Source of the DNA: Cadophora sp. MPI-SDFR-AT-0126
Taxonomy: Eukaryota > Ascomycota > Leotiomycetes > Helotiales > Ploettnerulaceae
Assembly: GCA_020747065.1 (NCBI GenBank)
Contig: JAGMVK010000004.1
Coordinates: 1,674,001-1,738,000 of the forward strand
Direction: 5' to 3'
Length of the DNA stretch: 64,000 bases
The position numbers and the translations under genes are program-made. Under the pieces are notes generated by a model. That model worked only from the letters and a program-made list of their open reading frames with translations. It made no database searches and had not been told where the DNA came from. Of this stretch, positions 1-10,766 are shown piece after piece; the stretch's first letter is position 1, and every line of letters begins with the position of its first letter.

Positions 1-389
1 TGCCACGCTATTCCGTTTCATCTGCCTACAGAGATAACGCTAAGAAGTTTATGAATATCAGTGAATAGTATTGACGTTCATCGTCTCAACAGCTGGGAAG
101 TAACAAGACTAGACGACCAGTCCAGGGAGGCGCCTGTCAGTCAGGTCAAAACCGATGCAGAAGAGACATCAGCATCGCAAGCTACAATTCTGTGCACATT
201 TTGGACATCTGACCAGATCTTTCTGAAGGATCGTTGACGAAGGCCCACCCTCCATACCTCACTGTGACCCCGTGAGCCACATAATGATGGAGGTTGCCTC
301 GGATAGAACTTGATTGAGCTTGCAACAGTCATTTGAAGCTAGTCAACGATCAAGCTACGCGTAAGGAGTAGCTGAGGCGATGAAAGACC

Positions 390-884
390 TTATATGAACA
401 GTGATAGAATGGGATGAGACTCGGTCCAGCCGTTGTGATAGCTCTTCCGCCAACAAGAGGCCAATGCGTGATCGAGAGTTTGCAGGTTCAGAAGTGGAGA
501 GATCGTTTTCGGAAGCTTGCTATTGGAGAAAGAATAGTCCTTGACAGAGCAAAAGGGTAGGCATTCGGCGTCGACTTCAACACCAGTTGCGACCAATGGC
601 ATCCAATAGCCCAGTCTCCCACGATGCAACTTCCAATAGGTGGCCGAAGACAATGAGGTGATTATCAGTGGCTCGATGGCTTCCTCTTCTGATTTTGGCT
701 GCAACTCAGATGACGAAGAATTGGTAACTTGAAGAGTGTCGACTTCAAAAGCAATTATATCCCTCAAAGTATGGCTCCAAGAACATACCATCCGCATACT
801 TCCGAATGGCGCATCTAGGCAAATCATTATTGAGTAGTTGGGGGCTTTGTGTGAGTGGATTTCAGAATTTTGCATTTTGAGCAT
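390..884 (-). CDS. Hypothetical protein, 164 aa, single exon
   Basis: An open frame of 164 codons with a true ATG at 884. I recognise no domain. The product has mixed composition, a Ser-rich, acidic stretch near residues 55-70 and no clear signal peptide or membrane helix. Nothing around it supports expression: it lies alone about 1.9 kb upstream of the malic enzyme gene and on the opposite strand. It could be a chance open frame; its only support is its length and ATG. Confidence 0.22.
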   Translation of the reverse strand: MLKMQNSEIHSHKAPNYSIMICLDAPFGSMRMVCSWSHTLRDIIAFEVDTLQVTNSSSSELQPKSEEEAIEPLIITSLSSATYWKLHRGRLGYWMPLVATGVEVDAECLPFCSVKDYSFSNSKLPKTISPLLNLQTLDHALASCWRKSYHNGWTESHPILSLFI

Positions 885-2829
885 GGGAAAGATGATCGGA
901 GACCGGAGACGGCAGCAGTATTGGCTGACTGCCAGACATCACAGACTTGAGATTACCAATGCCAGGTCAGACTTCCATGTGGAAGCCTTAATTTTCGATT
1001 CAATCGTGTCACTTCACGGGACCCGACCAAGCAAGTGAAGTTGAGAAGTCGTGGTCGTTGAGATGCATCGAGTCCGAAGTACGAACAAGAGTGCAGGGCT
1101 GAGAAACCCAAGCTTTTCAACCCATGTGAAGAATAAACTTTCGCCCCAGAATCCGAAACTCAACAACAGCACGCGGGTGAAGGAGCAGAGGGTCCATGTG
1201 AGAGATCCTCCCAAAACATGGGTTGAGGAAGGGAAGCTTGGTATTGCTTGGTTCGGTTTCAACTCCAGATGGCATCTTATCAATTGGCACAACTGATAGC
1301 TTGGCGAATGGAGGTGACTTGAGATGCCAAGGGGTTGTGGGGGGGCATGTTCTGATAAGGGAGCCGCTGTCCATAACTGTTGAGGTGAGACGTGACAGTG
1401 CCTATCTGATGCAATCTGGCTCCCCGCAGGTTGAGATGCATTGAGATCTAGACGTCGAGATCGGCACTTCTGAAATGGAAGAAGCTTCGTAATCCGTCGA
1501 TGAAGGCAACGTCTAAAACTCCCTTGTGGAGGCGACGTGCTGGATCGAAGTCAGGTTGTGCATCTCCACCTCGCCTTGTTCTCTTGGCGGATAGGGATTC
1601 CACGTGATCTTCGTTAAGGTTAAGGCCTTGCAAGCTCTTTTCCTTCTTGTCTTTTCCTCTCTGCGGAGGTAGAAGTATGCTCTCTCTCCATGGCGTGTTG
1701 TCGGAGGAGTTGTCCTGTTTCAGAGGTCCGACGTTGCTTTTGATGTGCGTGGTTTCGGGATGGCCTTTTTATCCCTCAGGGCTGAACATGTTTTTCTTCT
1801 TGTTTTCTTTCGCTTTCGCTTTACCTGCCCTGCCCTGCTGCGGTAATTTGTTGTTCCCCTGAACGGGTGAAATCGGGATCAGCCAGCGGACGCCAGTGAG
1901 TGTAGTGCAGTGCACAGTGTGCTGAAAGGTCCAGGCGTGGCGGGGAGCTCGCTCGCTGAGACACACACGCGAGCTTGCTTCCTTTACAGTAAGTACTGTA
2001 AGTAAGTGCCTTCCGTACCTTGTTACCTTGTTCTGTCCCAGCACGAAGTCTCCTCGTCTCCATCCCTTCCCTTCCCTTCCCGCCGCCGCCGCCGCCGCCC
2101 AGTCCTGGGTTCGTCGCATTGCTGACCAGGGAGGAGAGGGACAAAGTGCTCTCTCTTTCGAATCCTCAGTTTCGCCTCTCTCTCAAAGTCTCAAAGCGTG
2201 CTTGGAATTGTGTGTCCTGTCTGGCCCAATTCTAGTCAGCATCGCCATGAACATCTCATTCAGCTCTATTATCATCTGGTGTACCAGCCAACGCTGATGA
2301 TATTAAAATCCGACAGACCCACCCAACCCAACGCACCGCAATGTAATCAAAAAGTCAGTCCCGACAGTGCTGACCGTCCCATCTCATCCCATCCCATGCA
2401 TCCCACAGTTTGCCCATGCCGAAATCCTGGATCCTTGTCCTCCCCGTCCCATCCCATTCCATGCGTCTGAAGAACTCCGGCCTGTCACAACGGACCCGGG
2501 CCGTCCGCCTGTTCGGAAGGATGTCCGCCCTGTGATTCGCTCTCTGCCATCGGAATGCCACCAAAGGCAAAGCAAAGTCACCGAAACCCCAACGAAACAA
2601 GACATGGCCAAGACAGCTCTGTGACAAGAGCTTCGGGGGTTCCTGGCCTGGGTCCTGCTTCCTCGTGGAAGAACGTTAAAAAATTGTTGTGCCCACTAAA
2701 AAGCAATCAATGCAAAATCACATATCAGTGAAAAGGTCCCCCTCGATTCGATTTCCCAAACATTTCTCTCTCTCTAATATTGCATAATCCTCCCCCGTCC
2801 GCTCTCTTGCACTTTCACTGCCTCTCTCA
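885..2829. other. Intergenic region and presumed malic enzyme promoter/5' UTR
   Basis: No convincing gene is seen on either strand; the short open frames here have no domain and overlap each other. The last 800 bases are low in complexity, with pyrimidine-rich runs, a short CCG repeat and a CTCTCTCTC run just before the malic enzyme start. That is the usual look of a fungal promoter and 5' leader. The opening 389 bases of the window are likewise without a recognisable gene. Confidence 0.5.
2081..2099. repeat. CCG trinucleotide repeat
   Basis: About six tandem CCG/CGC units lie directly behind a run of TTCCC repeats. They sit in the presumed promoter or leader region of the malic enzyme gene. 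Confidence 0.85.
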
Positions 2830-4944
2830 ATGGCGGCTTACAGTTATAGCAATTCGAGTTCCGAACTTTCAACCCCCAGATCCTCCTCTCCCTCTTCAGT
2901 CATTAGTCGGTCATCGACTGCCACTACTATCAGCAAGAGAATGTCTATCTCCCAACGGAGAATTTCGGGTTTCGATCCAATGTCTGCTGTCAACATGGAA
3001 CATGTGGAAGCTGCTATGAAAGCTGCTGCTCTCGACTGTTTCAAGGGATATGCTCAGAATAACTATGGAACTGTTCACCAATATCGAACCACAGATTACG
3101 TCCCAAAGAACAGTGCTGGAGGCTATCAGGTTCTCCGAGAACCTGCGTGGAACAAAGGTACGCATCTCAACTTTGCTGGTCCTCCATTCACTCACAAGTT
3201 CTTTCAGGTACATCGTTCAGTCCCGATGAAAGAATATCCAAAAACCTCACTGGCCTCATACCTCATGTCCTAGAGAGTCTGGAAACACAATGCCAGAGAG
3301 CGATGCGGATGATCAATAGTCGTGGAACCAACATCGACAAATACCTCTACCTCTCCACCCTCAAGCAGAACAACACCGATCTGTTCTACAGACTCCTGAT
3401 TGACAATGTTGCTCAATTGATGCCTCTCGTCTATACTCCAACAATTGGAGATGTCTGTTTGCAATATTCCACATTGTACACACACCCGGAAGCTCTCTAC
3501 ATCTCAATCAAGCAACGCAAGTCAATCGCCACCATTCTTCGTAATTGGCCGTACCCAGACCCATCCATTGCCGTCGTAACTGACGGATCTCGTATTCTGG
3601 GATTGGGTGATCTGGGTGTAAATGGTGTTGGAATTTCAGTAAGTGGCATGCTTCAAATGCCGTCGTGGGGGCACCTACGCTAACTCCTGCATAGATCGGC
3701 AAGCTTGCACTTTACACGGGAGCGGCCGGTATCCACCCAGAGAAGACCCTTCCAATTGTTCTGGATTGTGGTACAGCGAATGAGGGCAACCTCCGCGACC
3801 CGCTGTATCTTGGTCTCAGGCAAAAGCGTGTATCACCTGAGGTCGCCTTGGAGTTCATGGATGAATTCATGGCTGCGGTTAAGGAGGTTTATCCCAACAT
3901 GCTTGTTCAGTTCGAGGACTTCGAGACCGAAAAGGCCTTCCAATACTTGGAACGTTACAAGCAAGAGAAGTGCTTCAACGATGACATCCAGGGAACTGGT
4001 GCCGTTGTGTTGGCTGGGTAAGGAATTCAATCTATTGGTCGCTTAATCTTCTAACAATTTTTCCCAGATACATGGGTGCCGTAAACTTGTCAGGTGTTCC
4101 TATCGAAGACCAAAGACTCGTTTTCATGGGTGCCGGATCGGCTGGTGTCGGTGTTGCCAAACAAGTAATGGAATTCTACACTCGTCGTGGTCTTTCAGAA
4201 CAGCAAGCTCGCGACAAATTCTGGCTCGTCGATACTAAGGGTCTTGTGACAAGGGACCGTGGAGACAGACTTGCTGAGCACAAGAAAATCTTCGCGAGAA
4301 GTGACAACAACGGCCATCAATTCAGTACCCTTGAAGCTGTCATTGAATACGTCAAGCCAACTGCTCTTGTCGGCCTGACTGCTACCTTCGGCGTCTTTAC
4401 CGAATCAGTTGTCCGCGCCCTGAAGGTGTCGGTCGATGCTGGTGGACTCGGACGCCGACCCATTCTCTTCCCCCTGAGCAACCCTCTAACCAAGGCCGAG
4501 TGTACCTTCGAGCAAGCGATTACCTGGACCGAAGGAACTGCCATCTTCGCCTCTGGTTCTCCATTCTCGCCTTTCACAACCAAGAACATGGACAGTGTCA
4601 CCACATACTACCCCAACCAAGGAAACAATGTCTACGTCTTCCCCGGCCTCGGACTTGGAGCCATCCTGGCCAAGGCCTCCCGTGTGACCGACGGCATGGT
4701 CTACACGTCCGCCGCTGCCCTTGCTGGCTGCCTCAACTCAGAAGAGATCCGCATGGGTCTCATCTACCCCAAGATTGAGCGTGTGCGCGACGCATCCGTC
4801 GTCGTAGCACGGGAAGTGATGAAGACTGCCCGCCGCGAAGGTGTCAGCACACTACCCGAAGAAACGTGGGTCGAGTGGGAGGAGTGGGGAGATGTTGCCT
4901 TGACTGCGTGGATCAAGAAGCAAGTCTACGACCCCAAGTGGTAG
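2830..4944 (+). CDS. NAD(P)-dependent malic enzyme
   Basis: Catalyses oxidative decarboxylation of malate to pyruvate with reduction of NAD(P). My model has four exons (2830-3157, 3208-3638, 3695-4017, 4068-4944) and encodes 652 aa, close to the eukaryotic norm. Diagnostic motifs in order are the YTPTIGDVCLQY malate-binding segment, the TDGSRILGLGDLGVNGVGI block, FNDDIQGTGAVVLAG, the GAGSAGVGVA nucleotide-binding loop and PLSNPLTKAECTFEQA near the end. The splice joins restore NKGTSFSPDER, GVGISIGKLALY and LAGYMGAVN, as in the family. The first 50 residues are very rich in Ser and Thr with a few Arg, so they could be a mitochondrial targeting peptide or a regulatory tail. I did not try to decide between NAD and NADP. 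Confidence 0.96.
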
Positions 4945-6365
4945 TGGCAATCTCTCTATTAATTGGTGGGGATGAGCTGATTTCTTCTTTCATCTCTTTC
5001 TTCGGCCGGCTATATACGGTCTCGGTTTGAATAACAGCAGCATTGCCTGGCGTTCTTGGGTTGGGATGATATTGGATGGATACCTATTTAGATTTTAGAC
5101 CCTACTTACCCAGCGATTGACTCGTTCGGATCCTGTTGTAAATGTAAAAGCGTTTGGAATTTTCACATATTTTGCTCCATTACCGTCTCATCTACTCTCA
5201 TGTCCCCTCGTCTTCCTATTACTTTTGATCTTCCATTCAACTTCTCTTGGAATCTCTGGCCTGGCAACCAAAGATCCGAACCTTTCGGTATCCTGAGGTC
5301 CGTCTCTTACGATTGCTTGCCTGCCACTTAGTCCCGGTTTGTTCCTGCTGCCAGATGACCCTATGGAAACAGACCAGGGACATCCATTCAAATTAACTCT
5401 TTAGGCTTCAGGCAGATGGAATTGAAAAGATAAAGAGGGGTTCATCTGTCACGCTCGAACAGGGGCTGATGTCAAGTCGTAGCAGGCTCCAATGTTGGGT
5501 ACCACCACGAGATAATTCTCCGCAATTTTCCTGGGAAGGAAGGTTTAGACATTGACTGGTGAAGTGAAGCATACAGAGGAGATAGGATGATATCAATAGA
5601 GGCTGAGCTGTGTATATTGTAGATTTAAGGCGATAGCACGATGGAGTTTTACTGTTGATCTTTTTCCCTTTGGGATAAATGTCTGGTGTTCTTTCAGATA
5701 ACCTGATCTTCAGAGGTGGAAAAGGAGGGGGGAAAGGGAAGGGGAAGTAAGCAGGGGGTCTTGCCCGCTAGCCGAAGCGACAGCAGATTGATATCTCATC
5801 CATCTCGCGTTGTGAATTGCTCAAAAGACAGACTTTCAAAAATGTACCCACAAATGTCGTACAATTTCTCTACGTCTAAAAGACATCAAAAACACTCTTT
5901 TTGAAATCATCCCTACAGGTTAAAAAACATCTTAATTGAAATACAGCTTTCCAAAGGAGGCTGAAGAGAACAAACAGCCAGCCAGCCAGCCAGCGAGCCG
6001 GGATCCCCAACATGGTTAGACTCGGCCAACCCGCGCATAGCATGGCCATCGCATCCCCTCGCCCCAGACAAACCGCGCATCCTCAAGGCAACAACATTTG
6101 CACCTATCCGAGAGTGAGACGAGGATGGACGGCGCAACAATGCAAGGCAGCCACCATTTGATTCCATTCCCAGCATCGCAGCTCATCGTATCTCGTCTCA
6201 ACATCATCCTCAGCAAAAGCCCAATATCCCTCGGTCTTTTCTAATTTGCAATTCCTCATCAGTCTGACATGAGGCCTTTTCCCGCTTCTCTCATCACGTT
6301 TCGCTCTCGCAATATATAGGTATCAGTCAACAGCTTCACCCCGGTTTTGACGACTCTGGAACATC
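4945..6365. other. Intergenic region between malic enzyme and HeLo gene
   Basis: No gene is recognised. It holds the presumed 3' UTR of the malic enzyme gene, then the promoter of the HeLo gene. A CAGC tetranucleotide repeat lies at 5975-5994. A TATATA-like stretch at about 6311-6318, some 50 bases before the HeLo start codon, could be its TATA element. Confidence 0.5.
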
Positions 6366-9300
6366 ATGGAGTCGCTATTCAGTTTACCGCTTCCCTTCCA
6401 GCGTCGGCTGACGAAGATGTATACTGATACCAAGAGCTCATATGATTTTGTCAAAGAGCCTGTACAGAGTGCAGAGGATCCCGAGTTGATGTCTTTGCAC
6501 CGCAAGTTGCGCATCCAGAAGGACCGTCTAGTGTCCTGGGGCTTGGAATGGTCGGATCCGACGCAATCACCTGATATCGATGAATCCATCAACAAGGCCG
6601 GCCTCAGTGAGCTTGTAGGAAGTGTTATGTCGACTATCAAAGAGATTCTGGCCGAGGCAGAACCGTTATGGCAGTCTTCAAAGCAGAGATCATCTGACGA
6701 GAAGGGTCCCACATCTGAGAAGTCGATCGACCGGAAACCGTCTTTGATTGTCTGGGATAAGTCGAGGTTTCAAGACTTGGTCCGAGACTTGACTATGTCT
6801 ATCGACACTCTATATGATCTTTCCAGGACGAGACAATCGCCTCGCAAACCACCTTTGAAGAGTGAGGAGTCTTCTGGCTCTATCAAAGCGAAGAGCCCAG
6901 CAACCGAGGAGAAAATGTTCGAGTCTACTCGAATGCAGACGCCTCAACAAATAGATCCCAAGTCTCTCATATGGCCTCGGGATCTCAAAACAATTCAACC
7001 CGGTACGTTACCACCAGCAAAATCTCGCAGGCAAATCGTCTTCATGCGTCGCCCAACTTCCATGCCCGAGCCTCGAAAATACGGCGCTTCGACTTCAATT
7101 GTCCCGGTTCTTCTCGAATATGCGCCCTATGACCCTATCTATTCCATTACTGGTATCACTCCATCTATGACTCGGTTCGAGAAACTCTTTGCGGCCCTCT
7201 CGCAGGCATACATATCTTCGGAACGCATCCTATCGGGGCTGCTGTCTCTGATTGGATATTTCGAAGAGCCAGATCACTCCAGATTTTGTCTTTTATACGC
7301 CTTGCCAACGAACTTTGGACCTGTAGATATCGAGAGCCCGAAGATGCCTACTATAAGCTTCTTATCGGATCTGCTTTTCAGTCGGAACTACGAGCCTAGT
7401 CTCGAGGTCAAGTACCGGCTCGCTTATAATATTTCCAATGCTGTTTTCGACTTGCACGCAAAGGGGGTAGTGCATGGAAACATTGTCTCTTCCAACATTC
7501 TATTTTTCGAACATCAGTCCAAGGGTCGTTTCGATTTTACTCAGGTCAATATGCGACAATCGTATCTCACTTCCTGCGACCTCTTCTCCGACAACGCAAC
7601 TGATGGCTCAAACTCCCCAACAGATCCACGTACCACGCTGTACCGCCATCCACTCGATCCCCGAACCACACGCTATACCCGACTTACCTCGGAAAGTAAG
7701 TCCTTGGATCTCTATGGATTGGCCATGCTTCTTTTAGAAATCGGGTTATGGACTTCTCTCCCTGACATCTTCCCCACCGTATCCACGGTTCCTGACAACC
7801 CAGCTGGCACATTCAGAAAACTTGCTGCCAGATGCGGTAGTCTTTATGTCAAGGCTGTCCAAGCCTGCTGGGGTGCTCCCCAAGATGAGCTATCTCAAAA
7901 GGCAAGACCCGATGTCATGCATCAGAAGGTACTCTGGAAAGTTTCAAAAGCCCTCGATACTTGCTGTGCGATCGATGAGAGTTCAGACGAATCAAATGAG
8001 GATAGCGATGATTCTCTGCTTGAGCTCTCGGCACCGATCAAACCATCCAGATCTACCACGCCTCAAAGAAGGATGATCAGTGATAGCAAGCCGCCTGCTA
8101 TCACTCTTGTTACAAGTCCTCCAACTGTACCTCCACCCCGTCGCTCTGAGAAATCAGCATATGAAAAGGCATCGACGTCCTTCAATGAGAGATCAACCTG
8201 GCCAGAGAAGCCGCTTCCTATTGGTAAGATCCGCGATTCGGTCATGCTTACTGTGGCTAATACTACCAGCTCCGCCTGTAATCGAAAAGCCCAAGCCGAA
8301 ACTGCGCACGTATCCATCTATCAGGATCAGTCAAGAGCAACTAGACTTCTGGCATACTGGGCTGATGCCACATATTAATCATGTCCTCCGTAACTTCTAC
8401 AAGAAATATCCAGAGTCTGTCGAGATCAGCTTGGAGAGCATCGGCGAATCACCGACGACCACCAAGCCTACCATTCTGGTCATTTGCACGAGTGTCAACA
8501 AAGTGCGAAGCATTCTCAAGAAATCGCTAGTGTATGACAAGTCAACATATGGACTGAAGGTCTGCCGCGGAAAGGTTGTTCGTTCGCGTAAACATGGTCC
8601 GAAACGGTCGATGGCTGGTGAGTTCGGAAATATGAAGGCTGCAAATGGAGATCACCAAGATCGTCCGATGAATGGTGCTTCTATTGGAGCTTATGTCGGA
8701 GAGCGTCATCTACCTCCTGTGTCCTTTGGTGGCCTCATCATGGTTGACAACAAGCCATATGGAATGACGGTCCACCACATGCTTGATGATCCCTCCGACG
8801 GCGAAGACGAGGAGGATGAGGTTCAAGTACCAATCCACCGATCCAGTGCCTATTCCAGCGAACTACCAGATCTCACTCTTTCCGAGTCCTCGGTCTTCGA
8901 TAGCGGTGACGAAGAATATATGTACACGCTGTCAGATTACGAATCCGATTTCTCCGAAGGCGAGCAAGAATCCGACGATGAAATAGAAGAGGGAGACTTC
9001 GACGAGGCCACCAGTGACGACTACATGGAACCCGGCGACATCAAAGGCATACCCCAAGGCTGCGGTGAAGAGTACCTCATCACACAACCCGCCATCGACG
9101 ACGTCTCGGAAGACTTCTTCCCCAACGAAGAAACCCGCGACGAAGATCACCTCGACAGCTTCCAACTCGGCGAAGTCTACGCTTCATCCGGCATCCGTCG
9201 CCGCGTAGAAAACGGCACTGTTCACGAAATCGACTGGGCTCTCTTTGAATTCAGCGAGGAGCGCTGCCCCCAGGAGAACCACATCAAGAACGGCGACCGC

Positions 9301-10149
9301 TTCTGCCATCGCAGACCAAGCGAGTACCCCAGAGCCGTCGCTCCAGCCAAGGATCTCGGTGATCTCGAAGTCCACTGCATGGCTCGCACGTCTGGCCTAC
9401 AAAGCGGTCGTATCCTGCCAGGTATGGTCATCGTCAAGATTTTTGGCCGTCAAACGCCCTCGTCTAGCTACCAGGTTGCCGGCAAGATGCTCGGCATACC
9501 AGGGGATTCTGGTGCTTGGGTCGTTGATAACAAGGACGGTCGTGCATGTGGCCACGTCCTTGCCTGGAGCTCCAAGAAGCGCGTCGCCTACATCTGTCCT
9601 ATGGATGTCCTCGTCCGCGATATCGGCGAGACTCTCAACGCTACTAGCATCTCTCTGCCGGGTGGTGAGGAGCTCTACTCCAAGACAACGTCTACAGCTC
9701 CCGTCTCAGCCTCAATCACATTAGCCGAGCCAAATATACACATTCAGACCGAGAACGAGAACGAAGACCAACGCGAGCGAATCAATGTCAACTCTGACAT
9801 CAACTCCGAGGAAATCACACAACTGCTCAAAGAACTCAAACTCCCACCCACGCCAGAGCAGATCGATGGGATCGACACTTCATCGCTCAACAGCTTCAGC
9901 CAGAAAGATTTCCAGAATTTGGGCAAAGACATGGAGAGAGAAATGAGCAGCGAATACCCACCGTTCCAACTCCTCGGTAGGACGGAGCGCACACATAGAC
10001 CTGCGCGTCACATGCAGCAGAATGTTGGATTTATGAAGGGCCCGGGCATGGATGGTGGGTGGGGAGGCTTGAGAGTTGACGAGCAGGAGATGCATGATAG
10101 TGGTGTGGAGGCTGACGCGGAGGTTGAGGTTGGCGTTGGACGGGGCTGA
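6366..10149 (+). CDS. HeLo domain / kinase-like / trypsin-like protease fusion protein
   Basis: Two exons (6366-8223, 8270-10149; 46-nt intron with GTAAGA donor) give 1245 aa. Residues about 1-160 look like a HeLo (prion-inhibition) domain, with RLVSWGLEW and [14 protein letters not shown] matching its typical blocks. Residues about 260-520 resemble the kinase-like domain that follows HeLo in fungal proteins. [12 protein letters not shown] replaces the catalytic HRD loop (His370), no DFG is visible and the beta-3 lysine seems absent, so I read it as a pseudokinase; the helix-F block [17 protein letters not shown] is intact. A very acidic linker (about 795-900) interrupts a C-terminal trypsin-like fold: His788/789 in GMTVHHML, Asp941 in EIDWALFEF and Ser1033 in PGDSGAW are a plausible triad. 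No signal peptide, so probably cytosolic. HeLo domains in HET-S-type proteins damage membranes; the combination suggests a regulated death or incompatibility effector. That role is inferred. Confidence 0.85.
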
Positions 10150-10766
10150 TGTTTGATTGTTACTGGACTACTGAATTTGTGACGATGATGAGGACGATGA
10201 TTGTTCAAAAGTCTGCTGGGCGATTTATGAATACCTGATACCTGGTGCGATGATACCGTCGGAATTTGATGATAGCGATACTCTTGGCTGATCATGCCTA
10301 TTTATCTGCACTGTTACTTGACATTCACAAGGAGCTAGCCCGGATTGTTATACCAGTCACGATGACTTCGACTTTACGTGTCTAGATACTATTCCATATC
10401 TCACTCTCCAATGTCAATTCTCCACACTAGACATCGGTCGTCATGATAGATTGTCTTCGTGAAAAATGGAGTTGGTTCAATTCCGAAGCCAATAAATGCT
10501 TTCTTCGCATCTACCTGTAACTTTTGTTCTGAGAAAATCTACCATGCGAACGCCTGCCTGACCGTAGAAGTCACGCCTATGCTGATGCAATCAGACAAAT
10601 AACAAGTCAACCAATCAATCGTCCTTCCAATCCTGGGTATCTATCAAGAAGAAGAGGCCCTTTCCCTTACATTCTGTTTATATATCAGCTTTTGTTCTTG
10701 GATTTGATCCGAGGTGGACCCCTATCAAAGTGGGTGTCAATGATTCAAGGGTCTGAGGGGGTAAGC
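10150..10766. other. Intergenic region between convergent HeLo and ArgRS genes
   Basis: No gene is seen; this is shared 3' sequence of two converging genes. The last 70 bases could also hold a short terminal ArgRS exon. A GTAAGC donor overlaps the annotated stop codon, and splicing from it to 10723 would replace the stop with about twelve extra basic residues. I prefer the simple stop because the family normally ends at GLTPVER plus a residue or two. Confidence 0.45.

Noticed and set aside
8080..8378. Apparent frameshift or two overlapping genes in the HeLo locus
   Set aside because: A 46-nt GT-AG intron (8224-8269) joins both frames exactly and restores continuous sequence, so one gene is enough.
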